DNA from: Ammoniphilus resinae
GTDB lineage: Bacteria; Bacillota; Bacilli; Aneurinibacillales; RAOX-1
Assembly (NCBI RefSeq): GCF_017873965.1
Contig: NZ_JAGGKT010000007.1
Coordinates: 167,839-231,838 of the forward strand
Length of the DNA: 64,000 bases
Direction: 5' to 3'
Below the pieces are notes generated by a model, which worked only from the letters and a program-made list of their open reading frames with translations, did not search any database and was not told the origin of the DNA. The position numbers were made by a program, and so were the translations under genes. Of this stretch, positions 24,843-33,810 are shown piece after piece (position 1 is the stretch's first letter; each line of letters begins with the position of its first letter).

Positions 24843-26093
24843 TTACTTTCGAAATACTTCAAATACCATATAGGTAAACAAGATAGCTGCCACAAGGAGT
24901 AGGGTCTGTGACAGGTAAAGCAAACTGGAAAGTGAAGCCAAAATCCCGATTGTAAAACCAATTAAGCCAATAGCGGTTGTGATAAAAATAATTCTTGCGA
25001 GTCGTTCATTCATTAGGTCCTTAAGAAGTGGGACGTTGGCTCTTCCAATCAAATCGCTGTATTTTTTCGTCCACCATAGAAACGGAACAATCTTGTACAT
25101 ATAACCCATTATGCTGTATGAGATCCAACCAAAGATGAACAAATACACAAGGGAGATAAGCAAGCGGTTCCCCAAGTTAAATCCCAATGTTAAAGGAAAA
25201 AGCAGCATTGGCACTAATCCAAAAAGGACCGCCATAATGGCTGTAGTGAATCCAACATCCAGCTTTTTCTTCATTCTCTTCTGTAGAATATCCTTTACAT
25301 GGAGGAGGAAGAGAATATAATTTAAGGCTACAATAATCAGCCCAACGACAATTAAAATCATGAAGCCAGTAAATAAGCCTAAGATGGTTGCAATCATCCC
25401 AATATGTGTGATTGGCAGCATCCGCTTCGGCAATGTCTCCCCAAATCCATGGGAGAGTGAAAACATCGGGACCATCTTGAATGAAAATCCAAAAATTAAA
25501 AGGGTGAACCACCCGACAACCCCTGTAAGTATATGGGTATAAAACAGATTTTGGTATATTTCTCCTAAAAAACTCCATTTAAAATTCGCAGCAAGTGTGA
25601 TGCCAATCAAAATCGTTATGAATAAGTAAACTAAAGCTGACAGGATAAATTGAGATATATAGGTCTGTTCCGGCATCATACTAATGGTCTTACACATATT
25701 AAAAATAAAAAGCAGGATGCCGATGACGGTTAAAATGCCAAATGTAACAAGAACAGACGGCTGAAACCAAAAAAAGCCGTGGAGCAGACCAAGGATTCCG
25801 ATGGTGTATACAAAAAATTGAATGTATCCTAATTTTTCGCTGTAAATGGGTACCTGCAAAGCAACCGAGACCAATTGATACATTGCACCCATAGCTACCA
25901 TCATGGCCCATCCTAATAGGGTAAGGTGGGCGGCTGTCCAAAGGACAGGCCCACGAACATTCCCATCAATAAATGAGGGAATACCTAAATATAGGATAAC
26001 ATTCAACAGCAGAAACGCGACGACTCCTGTCAGCAAAAAATAGAAAGGCAGTTTACTGATCGGTGTGTTCGATGTTGCAGCGGCTGGGAACAT
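24843..26093 (-). CDS. Haem-copper-oxidase subunit I-like / NnrS-like membrane protein
   Basis: The 416-residue protein has about twelve hydrophobic segments. Histidines in TAAHLTLLGW (about 55) and YTHILTGVVGW (about 187) and the pattern MGAMYQLVSVAL resemble the haem-binding helices of NnrS and cytochrome oxidase subunit I-like proteins. It probably binds haem. Whether it reduces NO or senses it is unknown, and I could not confirm a full set of copper ligands. It lies 9 bp after a DUF2249 gene in the ric operon. Confidence 0.75.
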   Translation of the reverse strand: MFPAAATSNTPISKLPFYFLLTGVVAFLLLNVILYLGIPSFIDGNVRGPVLWTAAHLTLLGWAMMVAMGAMYQLVSVALQVPIYSEKLGYIQFFVYTIGILGLLHGFFWFQPSVLVTFGILTVIGILLFIFNMCKTISMMPEQTYISQFILSALVYLFITILIGITLAANFKWSFLGEIYQNLFYTHILTGVVGWFTLLIFGFSFKMVPMFSLSHGFGETLPKRMLPITHIGMIATILGLFTGFMILIVVGLIIVALNYILFLLHVKDILQKRMKKKLDVGFTTAIMAVLFGLVPMLLFPLTLGFNLGNRLLISLVYLFIFGWISYSIMGYMYKIVPFLWWTKKYSDLIGRANVPLLKDLMNERLARIIFITTAIGLIGFTIGILASLSSLLYLSQTLLLVAAILFTYMVFEVFRK

Positions 26094-26102
26094 AAGTTAT
26101 CC

Positions 26103-26318
26103 TCATTTCGTGATGATGATTTGAAAGCTTCCATCCGGTAGTTGAGAAGTTTCGTAGCTATAGCCCCGCTCATCAAGCTCTGGATACAAGAACATTGGCT
26201 GTCTGTCATTGTTGATTGTTAAACGGTCGCCTTTTTCCATCTCATCAAGTTTTTGTAGTGTCCGAATCATTGGCTGCGGTGGTGTCAGCCCTCGGTTATT
26301 GAGGCTGTACTCGGCCAT
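26103..26318 (-). CDS. DUF2249 domain protein
   Basis: A 71-residue protein carrying the DUF2249/TusA-like pattern LNNRGLTPPQPMIRTLQKLDEM, given here only as its helix region, followed by a strand-turn-strand end. The Pro-Pro pair takes the place of the Cys-Pro of TusA sulfur carriers, so sulfur transfer by a thiolate is unlikely. It is the third gene of the ric operon, 6 bp after the other DUF2249 gene. The role is unknown. Confidence 0.82.
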   Translation of the reverse strand: MAEYSLNNRGLTPPQPMIRTLQKLDEMEKGDRLTINNDRQPMFLYPELDERGYSYETSQLPDGSFQIIITK

Positions 26319-26324
26319 TCAAAA

Positions 26325-26558
26325 TCACCCCTCACGGGTAAATGTGATTACATAATGGTCCTCTGCTTTACATTCCACCGAATTTGCATATCCTTTTGAT
26401 TTCATTACATTAAGCAGTGGGGTTGGATTAAATGTTGCGTGCATGACAAACACATCAGTTGGTTTTAGCTTTTCTACGGTTTCCATAATCACCTGAAAAG
26501 GTTCTTGTTTTGCCAATAAAATTGGGCGGACATCCAATTCAACAATATTTTGCTCCAT
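26325..26558 (-). CDS. DUF2249 domain protein
   Basis: A 77-residue DUF2249 protein with the N-terminal strand VELDVRPILLAKQEPF and the central PTDVFVMHATFNPTPLL segment. The start at 26558 was chosen because GGAGGGC stands at proper distance; a longer frame to 26594 would overlap the ric gene. It lies second in the operon. Its tandem placement with another DUF2249 gene suggests a heteromeric pair, which is inference. Confidence 0.82.
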   Translation of the reverse strand: MEQNIVELDVRPILLAKQEPFQVIMETVEKLKPTDVFVMHATFNPTPLLNVMKSKGYANSVECKAEDHYVITFTREG

Positions 26559-26586
26559 AATAAAGCCCTCCATCCAAATATTATAT

Positions 26587-27309
26587 TTAATCAACTAAAA
26601 TTGTTAGCTCGTTTTCCAATCTTGGGAAAAGGATATTGTTTTCTAAATGGATATGCTGGAACATATCAGACTCTAAGGCTTCCAATCTTTTAAAGGTTAG
26701 AGTATAGGTTGCACAAGCTTCCTCCGGAAGAGTAAAATCGTTTGTTACCTGGCGAATTTGCTCAAGCAAATTACCAGATGCCTTATGCTCTTCGTCTAAC
26801 TCCCTATTTGCTGTGACAATCGTGTTCAACTTATCTTCAGAATGATCTTTTTCATATTCCTTAATAAGTGGGAAAATCACTTCTTCTTCCTTAATCATGT
26901 GCTGCTCCATATCCATCTTCAATTCATGAAATAACTTATGAAGCTGTGCCAACTCTGAATGATTTGGTCCGTGAACACGAAGAATTTTGGTCACATAACC
27001 ACTCAACTCAGGCAGTTCTTGATGTAGAAAGGCGTGATGGGTAGATACAACGTGGTCGATTAATTCACCGTAAGGAGCCTGCTCCCAATCCCGATCACTT
27101 GAATTTAAATTCTTCATTTCCTCGTACAATTGATTTAATTGGTTTAAAAATGCACCTTCATCTATATTCTTTTCCTGCAAGGCCTCACTAAGTGGTCGAT
27201 TTCCTCCACAGCAAAAGTCAATCCTGTTCTGCTTAAACAAATCACTTGCCTTCGGCAAACGTTTTACAATATCTCCGATTTTGTTTGAACTTTCAAAGAT
27301 CGTTTGCAT
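26587..27309 (-). CDS. ric: Iron-sulfur cluster repair di-iron protein (Ric/ScdA/YtfE)
   Basis: The 240-residue protein has an N-terminal ScdA_N domain with the CCGG motif (IDFCCGGNRPL) and a C-terminal hemerythrin domain with spaced His and Glu ligands (HHAFLHQEL, HMIKEEEVIFP, HLENNILFPRL). It repairs Fe-S clusters damaged by oxidative or nitrosative stress in the cytoplasm. It leads a five-gene minus-strand operon. An Fnr-type box lies about 70 bp upstream. Confidence 0.94.
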   Translation of the reverse strand: MQTIFESSNKIGDIVKRLPKASDLFKQNRIDFCCGGNRPLSEALQEKNIDEGAFLNQLNQLYEEMKNLNSSDRDWEQAPYGELIDHVVSTHHAFLHQELPELSGYVTKILRVHGPNHSELAQLHKLFHELKMDMEQHMIKEEEVIFPLIKEYEKDHSEDKLNTIVTANRELDEEHKASGNLLEQIRQVTNDFTLPEEACATYTLTFKRLEALESDMFQHIHLENNILFPRLENELTILVD

Positions 27310-27349
27310 AGCCTCTACCTCCTTAGGATTAACACTATCTACACCTTAA

Positions 27350-27392
27350 AATGTACAGCTTTTTCCTTTTGCCATCCGTGACATTGATCACT
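27350..27392 (-). promoter_or_regulatory. Fnr-type promoter of the ric operon
   Basis: CGTGACATTGATCACT (27377-27392) fits TGTGA-N6-TCACA with two mismatches. On the minus strand TACATT (27350-27355) is at the 32-bp centre-to-centre distance expected for a class II promoter; it is a weaker -10 than the others. Confidence 0.65.
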
Positions 27393-27440
27393 AAATGATA
27401 ATTATTTTCAAAAGGAATTCAATATTACCATCATCGTTCC

Positions 27441-27483
27441 TGTGATTAATGTCATAGTGAAGATATTTTCTAATAGTTAAAAT
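27441..27483 (+). promoter_or_regulatory. Fnr-type promoter of the radical SAM-ywiC operon
   Basis: TGTGATTAATGTCATA (27441-27456) fits the Fnr box with one mismatch in the second arm. TAAAAT (27478-27483) is centred 32 bp downstream. Transcription would begin near 27490, which excludes the GTG at 27484 as a start codon. Confidence 0.75.
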
Positions 27484-27552
27484 GTGCATATAAGACTTGA
27501 TAATTATTTTCAATTTCAATTTCAAGCCTACCTGGAGAAGGAGGATCTGTAT

Positions 27553-28692
27553 ATGTTTAAAAATAGTGAAATTATGGATACAAAAGGAATAAATCCCTAC
27601 CGTGATTACAATGAAAATCCCTTTATTGTGATCTGGGAGGTAACCCGGGCGTGTGCACTTAAATGTTTGCATTGTCGTGCCGAGGCGCAATACAAACGAG
27701 ATCCGCGTGAACTTTCCTTTGAAGAAGGAACGAAATTATTAGATCAGATCGCTGAAATGGATAATCCGTTGTTAGTGTTCACAGGCGGCGACCCATTAAT
27801 GCGGGAAGATATTTATGATCTGGCAAAATACGCTATTAGCATTGGGTTAAGTGTATCGATGACCCCAAGCGCTACACCGAGGGTAACAAAGCGTGCAATA
27901 GAGCAAGCGAAGGAAGTGGGATTGTCCCGTTGGGCGTTCAGTTTAGATGGTTCAACTGCGGAAATTCACGACCGTTTTCGTGGAACCAATGGATCATTTG
28001 ATCTAACAATGAATGCAATCCAGTACTTAAAAGAATTAGAGATTCCGTTGCAAATTAACACAACGGTGTCTCGATATAACCTCGATGATCTGCCAAAGAT
28101 TGCGGAGAAAATGACAGAGCTTGGCGTTGTATTATGGAGCGTATTTTTCCTTGTTCCTACTGGGCGGGGAAAGGAATCAGATATGATTTCCCCAGTGGAA
28201 CACGAACAAGTCTTCAATTGGTTGTATGACCTCAACAAGAGGGTTCCCTACGATATTAAAACAACAGCTGCCCAACATTACCGCAGGGTTGTTGTACAAA
28301 GGAAAAAGGAAGAATTGGCGGAAAGCAAAAACGGTCACCTAGATGCACCTTTTGAACCGTTAAAGATCAAAGATGTGATTGGCCGGGCGCCAAAAGGAGT
28401 AAATGATGGAAATGGTTTTGTTTTTATTTCACATATTGGGGACGTATATCCAAGTGGATTATTACCTGTCGTTTGTGGAAATATAAGGGAACAGAGCTTG
28501 GCATCGATCTATCGGGATTCTCCTGTTTTTCAATCTTTAAGAAATCCCGATGGATTTAAAGGGAAATGTGGAGTGTGTGAATATCGTCATCTTTGCGGAG
28601 GATCAAGATCTCGTGCTTATGCTATGACCGGTGATTATTTGGAAAGTGAGCCATTCTGCACCTATATCCCACAAGCTTATACACAAGCATAA
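27553..28692 (+). CDS. Radical SAM/SPASM protein, haem d1/AhbD-like
   Basis: The 379-residue protein has the radical SAM cluster motif CALKCLHC near residue 35, a TIM-barrel core with FTGGDPLMRED, and a C-terminal SPASM region with clustered cysteines (CGVCEYRHLCGGSRSR and the later FCTYIP). Relatives include haem d1/alternative-haem enzymes (NirJ, AhbD) and peptide-modifying enzymes. No peptide substrate gene is visible. AAGGAGG precedes ATG 27553. It is paired with ywiC 12 bp downstream under an Fnr-type promoter, so its product probably serves anaerobic respiration (inference). Confidence 0.85.
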   Translation: MFKNSEIMDTKGINPYRDYNENPFIVIWEVTRACALKCLHCRAEAQYKRDPRELSFEEGTKLLDQIAEMDNPLLVFTGGDPLMREDIYDLAKYAISIGLSVSMTPSATPRVTKRAIEQAKEVGLSRWAFSLDGSTAEIHDRFRGTNGSFDLTMNAIQYLKELEIPLQINTTVSRYNLDDLPKIAEKMTELGVVLWSVFFLVPTGRGKESDMISPVEHEQVFNWLYDLNKRVPYDIKTTAAQHYRRVVVQRKKEELAESKNGHLDAPFEPLKIKDVIGRAPKGVNDGNGFVFISHIGDVYPSGLLPVVCGNIREQSLASIYRDSPVFQSLRNPDGFKGKCGVCEYRHLCGGSRSRAYAMTGDYLESEPFCTYIPQAYTQA

Positions 28693-28704
28693 GGAGCTAG
28701 AAGA

Positions 28705-29424
28705 ATGAAGCTGATGTTGCCGAAGCAGCATGGATCCTGGGCGATGTTTTTAGTTCCCCTGTTCATCGGAATAGGGGCGGGGCAGCAACAATGGGTCCAT
28801 GTTCCCCTTGTCCTTGGATGGTTTCTTTTTTATGCTGCGTCTTTCCCTTTATTGCGCCTTTTTCAAGTGGAAAAAGGACGGGAATCTTTTGTAAGGTGGG
28901 TTTTCATTTATTTTGGACTTGGCATTCTTTTGATGGTCATTCCACTTTACCACGATCTCTCGATCATTTGGTTCGGATTTGCCCTCCTTCCGTTTTTTTT
29001 GGTTAATATTTATTTTGCCAAAATGAAAAATGAACGAGCGGTATTAAATGATTTCTCAGCGATAGCCAGTTTAGCTTTGGGAGGAACCGTTAGCTACTAT
29101 GTTGGAACGGGAGAGCTAGACCAAAACGCCTTCTATATTTGGGTGTTCTGTGTACTATTCTTTATGGGGAGCGTGTTTTTTGTTAAATCATTAATCCGCG
29201 AAAAGCGCAATGCGAATTTCCGCTGGGTTTCCTGGGGGTATCATATTGCGATGGCTTTAGCAATCCTCTTGACAGCTTATCCTTTACTTATTCTCGCATT
29301 TGTGCCAAGCGTAGTCCGTGCACTGTTTTTATACGGGAGGAAACTGTCCCCCAAGCAAATAGGAATTATTGAGATTGTGAATTCAGTATATTTTGCTGTG
29401 TTTTTAATGGTTTTTATAGGTTAA
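28705..29424 (+). CDS. ywiC: YwiC-like membrane protein
   Basis: The 239-residue protein has seven to eight hydrophobic segments and begins with the typical KQHGSWAMFLVPLFIG motif of the YwiC-like family. In B. subtilis ywiC lies with narK, fnr and narGHJI, and its function is not known. Here it is co-transcribed with a radical SAM gene from an Fnr-type promoter. The opening helix resembles UbiA-type prenyltransferase folds, but the aspartate-rich motifs are not obvious. Confidence 0.82.
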   Translation: MKLMLPKQHGSWAMFLVPLFIGIGAGQQQWVHVPLVLGWFLFYAASFPLLRLFQVEKGRESFVRWVFIYFGLGILLMVIPLYHDLSIIWFGFALLPFFLVNIYFAKMKNERAVLNDFSAIASLALGGTVSYYVGTGELDQNAFYIWVFCVLFFMGSVFFVKSLIREKRNANFRWVSWGYHIAMALAILLTAYPLLILAFVPSVVRALFLYGRKLSPKQIGIIEIVNSVYFAVFLMVFIG

Positions 29425-29427
29425 GGG

Positions 29428-29453
29428 AAAAATCGGTGTATAACCGATTTTTT
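29428..29453 (+). terminator. Terminator of ywiC
   Basis: AAAATCGGT and ACCGATTTT form a 9-bp stem with a 5-nt loop and a T run. Confidence 0.88.
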
Positions 29454-29581
29454 TACGTTAAATATTTCTTTCCGGTGGGTTCCCCTTCAAGTTTTGGCAT
29501 TTGGTAAGAAATAGCGTCTTTACAGTCCGCTTGGCTTTGTAATCGGACCAGAAGCCTTATTTGGGTAAAATCCCCAAGAAC

Positions 29582-30100
29582 TTATTTGTTTAGAATCCGC
29601 GGAGATTTAATGCAAAGCTGAAACCAATTTTTAACAGGGGAAATTTCCCTGTTTATATTAGAACCATGTACATCTTCCAATAGTAGATCTTCAGGGCACT
29701 TTCTTTTTAATTCACACAGTTCTTTCCATGTCAGCCCTTGAAAAGAGCGAATTATTTCTTGACGATGATTCCTTTGTTTCTCCTCCAATTGTTTGCGCAA
29801 CTCTTGCATTTCTTCTGTTAATTCCTGAATCGTTAATTGAAGACTTTCCATAATGGTTGTATCGGAGTAGAAATGCTTGTCCAAAATGATATTAATCACT
29901 TCATCTTTTAACTGAAGCTGTTTGGCAAGGTGGATCACAGCAAATATCTTGGCTGCTTGTGTGGTGTATTTTAATTGATTTTCCTGTCGATACGTGGGAA
30001 TATAAAAATCAAATTGATATTTCCAGCGAAGAAGGGTTTGCCAGTCTACATTTAATTCGTTAGAAATCTCTTTGATTGAATACAATCCGACTTCATTCAT
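29582..30100 (-). CDS. MerR-like DNA-binding protein with C-terminal coiled coil
   Basis: The product is 172 residues. An N-terminal MerR-type helix-turn-helix (YSIKEISNELNVDWQTLLRW) is followed from about residue 85 to 120 by a charged coiled coil (LTEEMQELRKQLEEKQ). The layout resembles RacA/MerR-like proteins of Bacillus. ATG 30100 was preferred (AAAGGTGA upstream) over GTG 30103. A perfect palindrome at 30131 lies just upstream and may be its own operator. Effector and targets are unknown. Confidence 0.78.
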   Translation of the reverse strand: MNEVGLYSIKEISNELNVDWQTLLRWKYQFDFYIPTYRQENQLKYTTQAAKIFAVIHLAKQLQLKDEVINIILDKHFYSDTTIMESLQLTIQELTEEMQELRKQLEEKQRNHRQEIIRSFQGLTWKELCELKRKCPEDLLLEDVHGSNINREISPVKNWFQLCIKSPRILNK

Positions 30101-30130
30101 CACGGGTCACCTTTCATTTTTCATTCTATA

Positions 30131-30145
30131 TGATACAGCGTATCA
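30131..30145. promoter_or_regulatory. 15-bp perfect palindrome, candidate MerR-type operator
   Basis: TGATACAGCGTATCA has 6-bp arms and a 3-bp centre. It lies in the divergent region between the MerR-like gene (minus) and the unknown gene at 30236 (plus), so it could control both. Confidence 0.55.
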
Positions 30146-30235
30146 GAAGATGCGGGAAAAGGTTGTCGGAAACTGTGCGATTTTATTGTATAGTTTTGCT
30201 GAACGATGTATAACTAACATGAAGGGGGAGAGCAA

Positions 30236-30709
30236 ATGGACCAATCTTTTAAATCGATGAAAAGCGTATCGCCTTCCGAATTGAAGGAACGTGTCGAGAC
30301 GATCAAGGATGTCTCACAAAACGACACAGAGGCCTATGAGGTGATTCGTGATAGAGTCACTGGAGAACAATATCTTCACTATGCTTATCTTCATATAAAT
30401 TTCACTTCAGAGGGGGAGAAGGAGGTGTTCCATCATCTGCTCCCATTAGAGAATGATCAGGTGTTGGATATAATTATTAACGGTGAACTTTATAATTATC
30501 CTGAAAACTGGCAGACCCCATATTTACGAAGTGGTCCAGAGGGGAGCTTAGTATGGTTCGATCCTACGGATTTAAAAGAGGACCAGGAGGAAGAAAAAAC
30601 AGCACTTGAAATTCAGAAAAAGCTGGAAGAGTATAAGGCCAAGGGAAATCTCGATGATGATTCATTGAAAAAAATGCTTGAGGAAATTGAGAATTTGTGG
30701 AAGAAATAA
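30236..30709 (+). CDS. Hypothetical acidic cytoplasmic protein
   Basis: The product is 157 residues, highly charged, with no membrane segment and no family I recognise. The central part looks globular (HYAYLHINF, VFHHLLPLE); the C-terminal 50 residues are Lys/Glu-rich and probably helical. GAAGGGGGAG precedes ATG 30236. It is divergent from the MerR-like gene with a shared palindrome between them, so the two may be functionally linked. A bidirectional terminator separates it from aconitase. Confidence 0.65.
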   Translation: MDQSFKSMKSVSPSELKERVETIKDVSQNDTEAYEVIRDRVTGEQYLHYAYLHINFTSEGEKEVFHHLLPLENDQVLDIIINGELYNYPENWQTPYLRSGPEGSLVWFDPTDLKEDQEEEKTALEIQKKLEEYKAKGNLDDDSLKKMLEEIENLWKK

Positions 30710-30716
30710 AACAAAT

Positions 30717-30743
30717 AAAGGAGCCTATATTAGGCTCCTTTTT
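30717..30743. terminator. Bidirectional terminator between the unknown gene and acnA
   Basis: AAAGGAGCC and GGCTCCTTT form a 9-bp stem; T and A runs on both sides serve the two convergent genes. Confidence 0.85.
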
Positions 30744-30751
30744 GCGTGAGA

Positions 30752-33454
30752 CTATTTATTTGCCAATTGACGAAGAACAGTCTGAAGAATTCCACCATTG
30801 CGGTAGTATTCAATGTCAACCACGCTGTCCAAACGAACAACAGCATCAAATTCAAGGCTGCTTCCATCTTCACGGGTTGCTTTTACTTTAATTTTTTGAC
30901 CTGGTTTAATGTCATTGCTTAAACCGGTAATATCATAGGTTTCCTTTCCAGTGATGCCAAGGGATTCAGCATTGGTTCCATCAGCGAACTGTAAAGGAAG
31001 GACACCCATACCTACCAGGTTGCTGCGGTGAATCCGTTCAAAGCTTTCGGCAATAACGGCTTTAATGCCAAGCAGTAAGGTTCCTTTTGCAGCCCAGTCA
31101 CGAGAACTTCCTGTACCGTATTCTTTACCTGCAATAACAACAAGTGGGGTACCTGCATCTTGATATTTCATCGAAGCATCATAGATGGACATGACTTCAC
31201 CAGTTGGCAGATAAGTGGTTACACCACCCTCAGTTCCTGGTGCCATCTTGTTACGGATACGAATATTGGCGAAGGTTCCGCGCATCATAACTTCATGGTT
31301 ACCACGACGGGATCCATAGGAGTTAAAGTCAATACGCTTCACTCCATTTTCCTGAAGGTATAATCCTGCAGGGCTGTCTGCCTTGATATTTCCGGCTGGG
31401 GAAATATGGTCTGTTGTTACAGAGTCCCCAAGGTAAGCTAGTGTTGTTGCACCAGTAATATCAGCAATATCATTTAAGTTCTCGGAGAGCTCCATAAAGA
31501 ACGGAGGCTCTTGAATGTAAGTGGAGGATTTATCCCACTCATAGAGATCGCCAGTAGGTGCATCAATTTGATTCCAGCGGCTATTTGCCTTAAAGACATC
31601 TTCATAACGCTTGCGGAATAGTTCAGGACGAACCGCCGAACTTAGTGTATCTTGGATTTCTTTCGAAGTTGGCCAAATATCTTTCAGATAAACCGGTTGA
31701 TTATTTTGATCATATCCAAGCGGTTCGTTAGTTAAATCAATATCCACAGTTCCTGCCAAAGCATAAGCAATAACTAATGGAGGAGAAGCAAGGTAGTTTG
31801 CTTTCACTTGGGCATGAATTCGTCCTTCAAAGTTACGGTTACCGGATAAAACGGCAGCAACAGTCAAATCAGAATCGGCAATCGCCTTGCTAACTTCTTC
31901 AGGAAGTGGACCGGAGTTACCGATACAGGTCGCACAACCGTAACCAGCCACGTTGAACCCAAGGGTTTCTAGAGCGTCTAAAAGTCCTGCTTCTTTTAAA
32001 TAATCTGTTACAACGCGGGAACCAGGAGTCAAACTGCTCTTTACATAAGCAGGTTTCTTTAGTCCTTTTTCCACTGCTTTTTTCGCGATTAATCCGGCAC
32101 CGATCAATACGCTAGGATTGGAGGTGTTTGTACAGCTAGTAATCGCTGTGATCACAACCGCTCCGTTTTTCATGACTGTTTTTTCACCATTCGGATGTTC
32201 AACAGTCACTTCTTTCTTTAATTGCTCATCAGCTAGACCAAATCCACCTTTATCAATAGGGGTCCGTACCGCATCGTTAAAAGCCTGCTTCATATCGCCA
32301 AGTTCAACGCGGTCTTGCGGACGCTTCGGACCAGCTAAGGAAGAGGTTACTGTGGAAAGATCCAATTCAACGATATCGGAATAGACTGGTTCTTGACTTT
32401 CGGAAGAATAGAACATTCCTTGGGCTTTATAGTAGCTTTCAACAAGGGAAATTTGTTCTTCGCTGCGTCCAGTTAGGCGCATATAATTAAGTGTTTCTTC
32501 ATCAACTGGGAAGAAACCAATAGTAGCTCCATACTCAGGGGCCATGTTTGCAACTGTTGCCCGGTCTGCCAAGCTCATGCTCTGTACACCAGGACCAAAG
32601 TATTCAACGAATTTACCAACTACACCCTTTTTGCGAAGAATATTCGTTACAGTTAGGGCAAGGTCTGTGGCGGTTGCACCTTCAGACAGTTTTCCAGTCA
32701 TTTTAAATCCAACAACTTCAGGTGTAACGAAATACAAAGGCTGTCCTAACATTCCTGCTTCAGCTTCAATTCCCCCTACACCCCAGCCGACTACACCAAG
32801 ACCATTGATCATGGTGGTATGTGAGTCAGTACCAACGAGTGAATCTGGGAATACCTGTGTTTCGCCGTCTACTTCCCGAGTAGCCGCTACAGATGCTAGG
32901 TATTCAAGGTTAACCTGGTGGACAATCCCTGTGGAAGGTGGTACGGCACGGAAATTATTGAATGCAGTTTGTGCCCAGCGAAGGAAACGATAACGTTCAC
33001 TGTTGCGTTCAAATTCAATCTTTTCATTTTCTTCCAAAGCACTGTTTGTACCGAAGCTATCAACCATAACAGAGTGGTCAATAACGAGGTCAACAGGGAC
33101 GAGAGGGTTGATTTTGGAAACATCTCCACCCATCCGTTCCATTGTTGCGCGCATCGCTGCTAGGTCAACAACCGCTGGAACCCCTGTAAAGTCCTGTAAT
33201 ACAATACGAGCGGGTTTAAATGGAACCTCTTGATTTGGATCGCGTTCTACGGTCCAGTTCGCAAGTTTTTTAACATGTTCTTCAGTAATTGCTACACCAT
33301 CAAATTGACGGACAGCAGCTTCCAACAGCACCCTGATCGAATACGGGAGTTTAGATACAGGTCCCAATTGCTCAAGATTCTGGATGTTGTAATAACGATA
33401 CGTTTTATCCCCTACCTTTAAATCGGAGAGAACATTAAAAAAATCTTTTGCCAT
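30752..33454 (-). CDS. acnA: Aconitate hydratase A
   Basis: The 900-residue protein has the length of bacterial AcnA/IRP1. It carries the Fe-S ligands ([13 protein letters not shown] near 435 and [11 protein letters not shown] near 500), the substrate segment VGTDSHTTM, and the C-terminal swivel domain with [14 protein letters not shown]. It interconverts citrate and isocitrate in the TCA cycle. It is monocistronic on the minus strand. A palindrome overlaps its likely initial transcribed region. It contrasts with the degenerate aconitase-like gene at 36095. Confidence 0.97.
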   Translation of the reverse strand: MAKDFFNVLSDLKVGDKTYRYYNIQNLEQLGPVSKLPYSIRVLLEAAVRQFDGVAITEEHVKKLANWTVERDPNQEVPFKPARIVLQDFTGVPAVVDLAAMRATMERMGGDVSKINPLVPVDLVIDHSVMVDSFGTNSALEENEKIEFERNSERYRFLRWAQTAFNNFRAVPPSTGIVHQVNLEYLASVAATREVDGETQVFPDSLVGTDSHTTMINGLGVVGWGVGGIEAEAGMLGQPLYFVTPEVVGFKMTGKLSEGATATDLALTVTNILRKKGVVGKFVEYFGPGVQSMSLADRATVANMAPEYGATIGFFPVDEETLNYMRLTGRSEEQISLVESYYKAQGMFYSSESQEPVYSDIVELDLSTVTSSLAGPKRPQDRVELGDMKQAFNDAVRTPIDKGGFGLADEQLKKEVTVEHPNGEKTVMKNGAVVITAITSCTNTSNPSVLIGAGLIAKKAVEKGLKKPAYVKSSLTPGSRVVTDYLKEAGLLDALETLGFNVAGYGCATCIGNSGPLPEEVSKAIADSDLTVAAVLSGNRNFEGRIHAQVKANYLASPPLVIAYALAGTVDIDLTNEPLGYDQNNQPVYLKDIWPTSKEIQDTLSSAVRPELFRKRYEDVFKANSRWNQIDAPTGDLYEWDKSSTYIQEPPFFMELSENLNDIADITGATTLAYLGDSVTTDHISPAGNIKADSPAGLYLQENGVKRIDFNSYGSRRGNHEVMMRGTFANIRIRNKMAPGTEGGVTTYLPTGEVMSIYDASMKYQDAGTPLVVIAGKEYGTGSSRDWAAKGTLLLGIKAVIAESFERIHRSNLVGMGVLPLQFADGTNAESLGITGKETYDITGLSNDIKPGQKIKVKATREDGSSLEFDAVVRLDSVVDIEYYRNGGILQTVLRQLANK

Positions 33455-33529
33455 TTTTTCCTTTGACCTCCTTCAACGACATATATGGAAACTATTGCTT
33501 CCTATAAAGCAGAAACATGATTCGATTTT

Positions 33530-33570
33530 GTTTCATCTGATGAAACTTAGTTTCTCCTAATAACATTATA
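33530..33570 (-). promoter_or_regulatory. acnA promoter region with GTTTC/GAAAC palindrome
   Basis: On the minus strand TATAAT (33565-33570) is a good -10 box. GTTTCATCTGATGAAAC (33530-33546) is a 17-bp palindrome about 15-30 bp downstream of the start point, a repressor-like place. GAAAC half sites recur before the aminotransferase gene at 34910, so the neighbouring IclR protein is a candidate binder; this is inference. Confidence 0.5.
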
Positions 33571-33650
33571 CTACGTAATAATAATGCCGTACATATCCAT
33601 TTTAATTAATTTGCAAATATATCCGTCAAATAAAAGAGTATTGGCTCTCC

Positions 33651-33679
33651 TTTACCAAGTACATTTCCTGGGATATAAT
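33651..33679 (+). promoter_or_regulatory. Sigma-A promoter of the iclR gene
   Basis: TTTACC (33651-33656), a 17-bp spacer and TATAAT (33674-33679) lie about 130 bp before the gene. A long 5' leader follows with no clear element other than short inverted repeats. Confidence 0.6.
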
Positions 33680-33810
33680 ATTACTGTGTGCAATCGGGTT
33701 TTGTAGAGTGAAACTCTATAGGAGACTAGAGCCATTACTCAATCCCTAATTTAGGATTTCCCGGATTATAATTATTAACCAAATCTTTCTTTCCAGTGGA
33801 GTGATATACA

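Noticed and set aside
27484..27552. Upstream GTG start for the radical SAM gene
   Set aside because: The GTG lies at the predicted -10/start point of the Fnr-type promoter and has no ribosome binding site; ATG 27553 has AAGGAGG.
30697..30891. 64-codon plus-strand ORF across the acnA terminator
   Set aside because: It spans the terminator and runs antisense to acnA; no ribosome binding site of note.
32544..32993. 149-codon plus-strand ORF opposite acnA
   Set aside because: Shadow of the aconitase gene with low-complexity, unrecognised translation.
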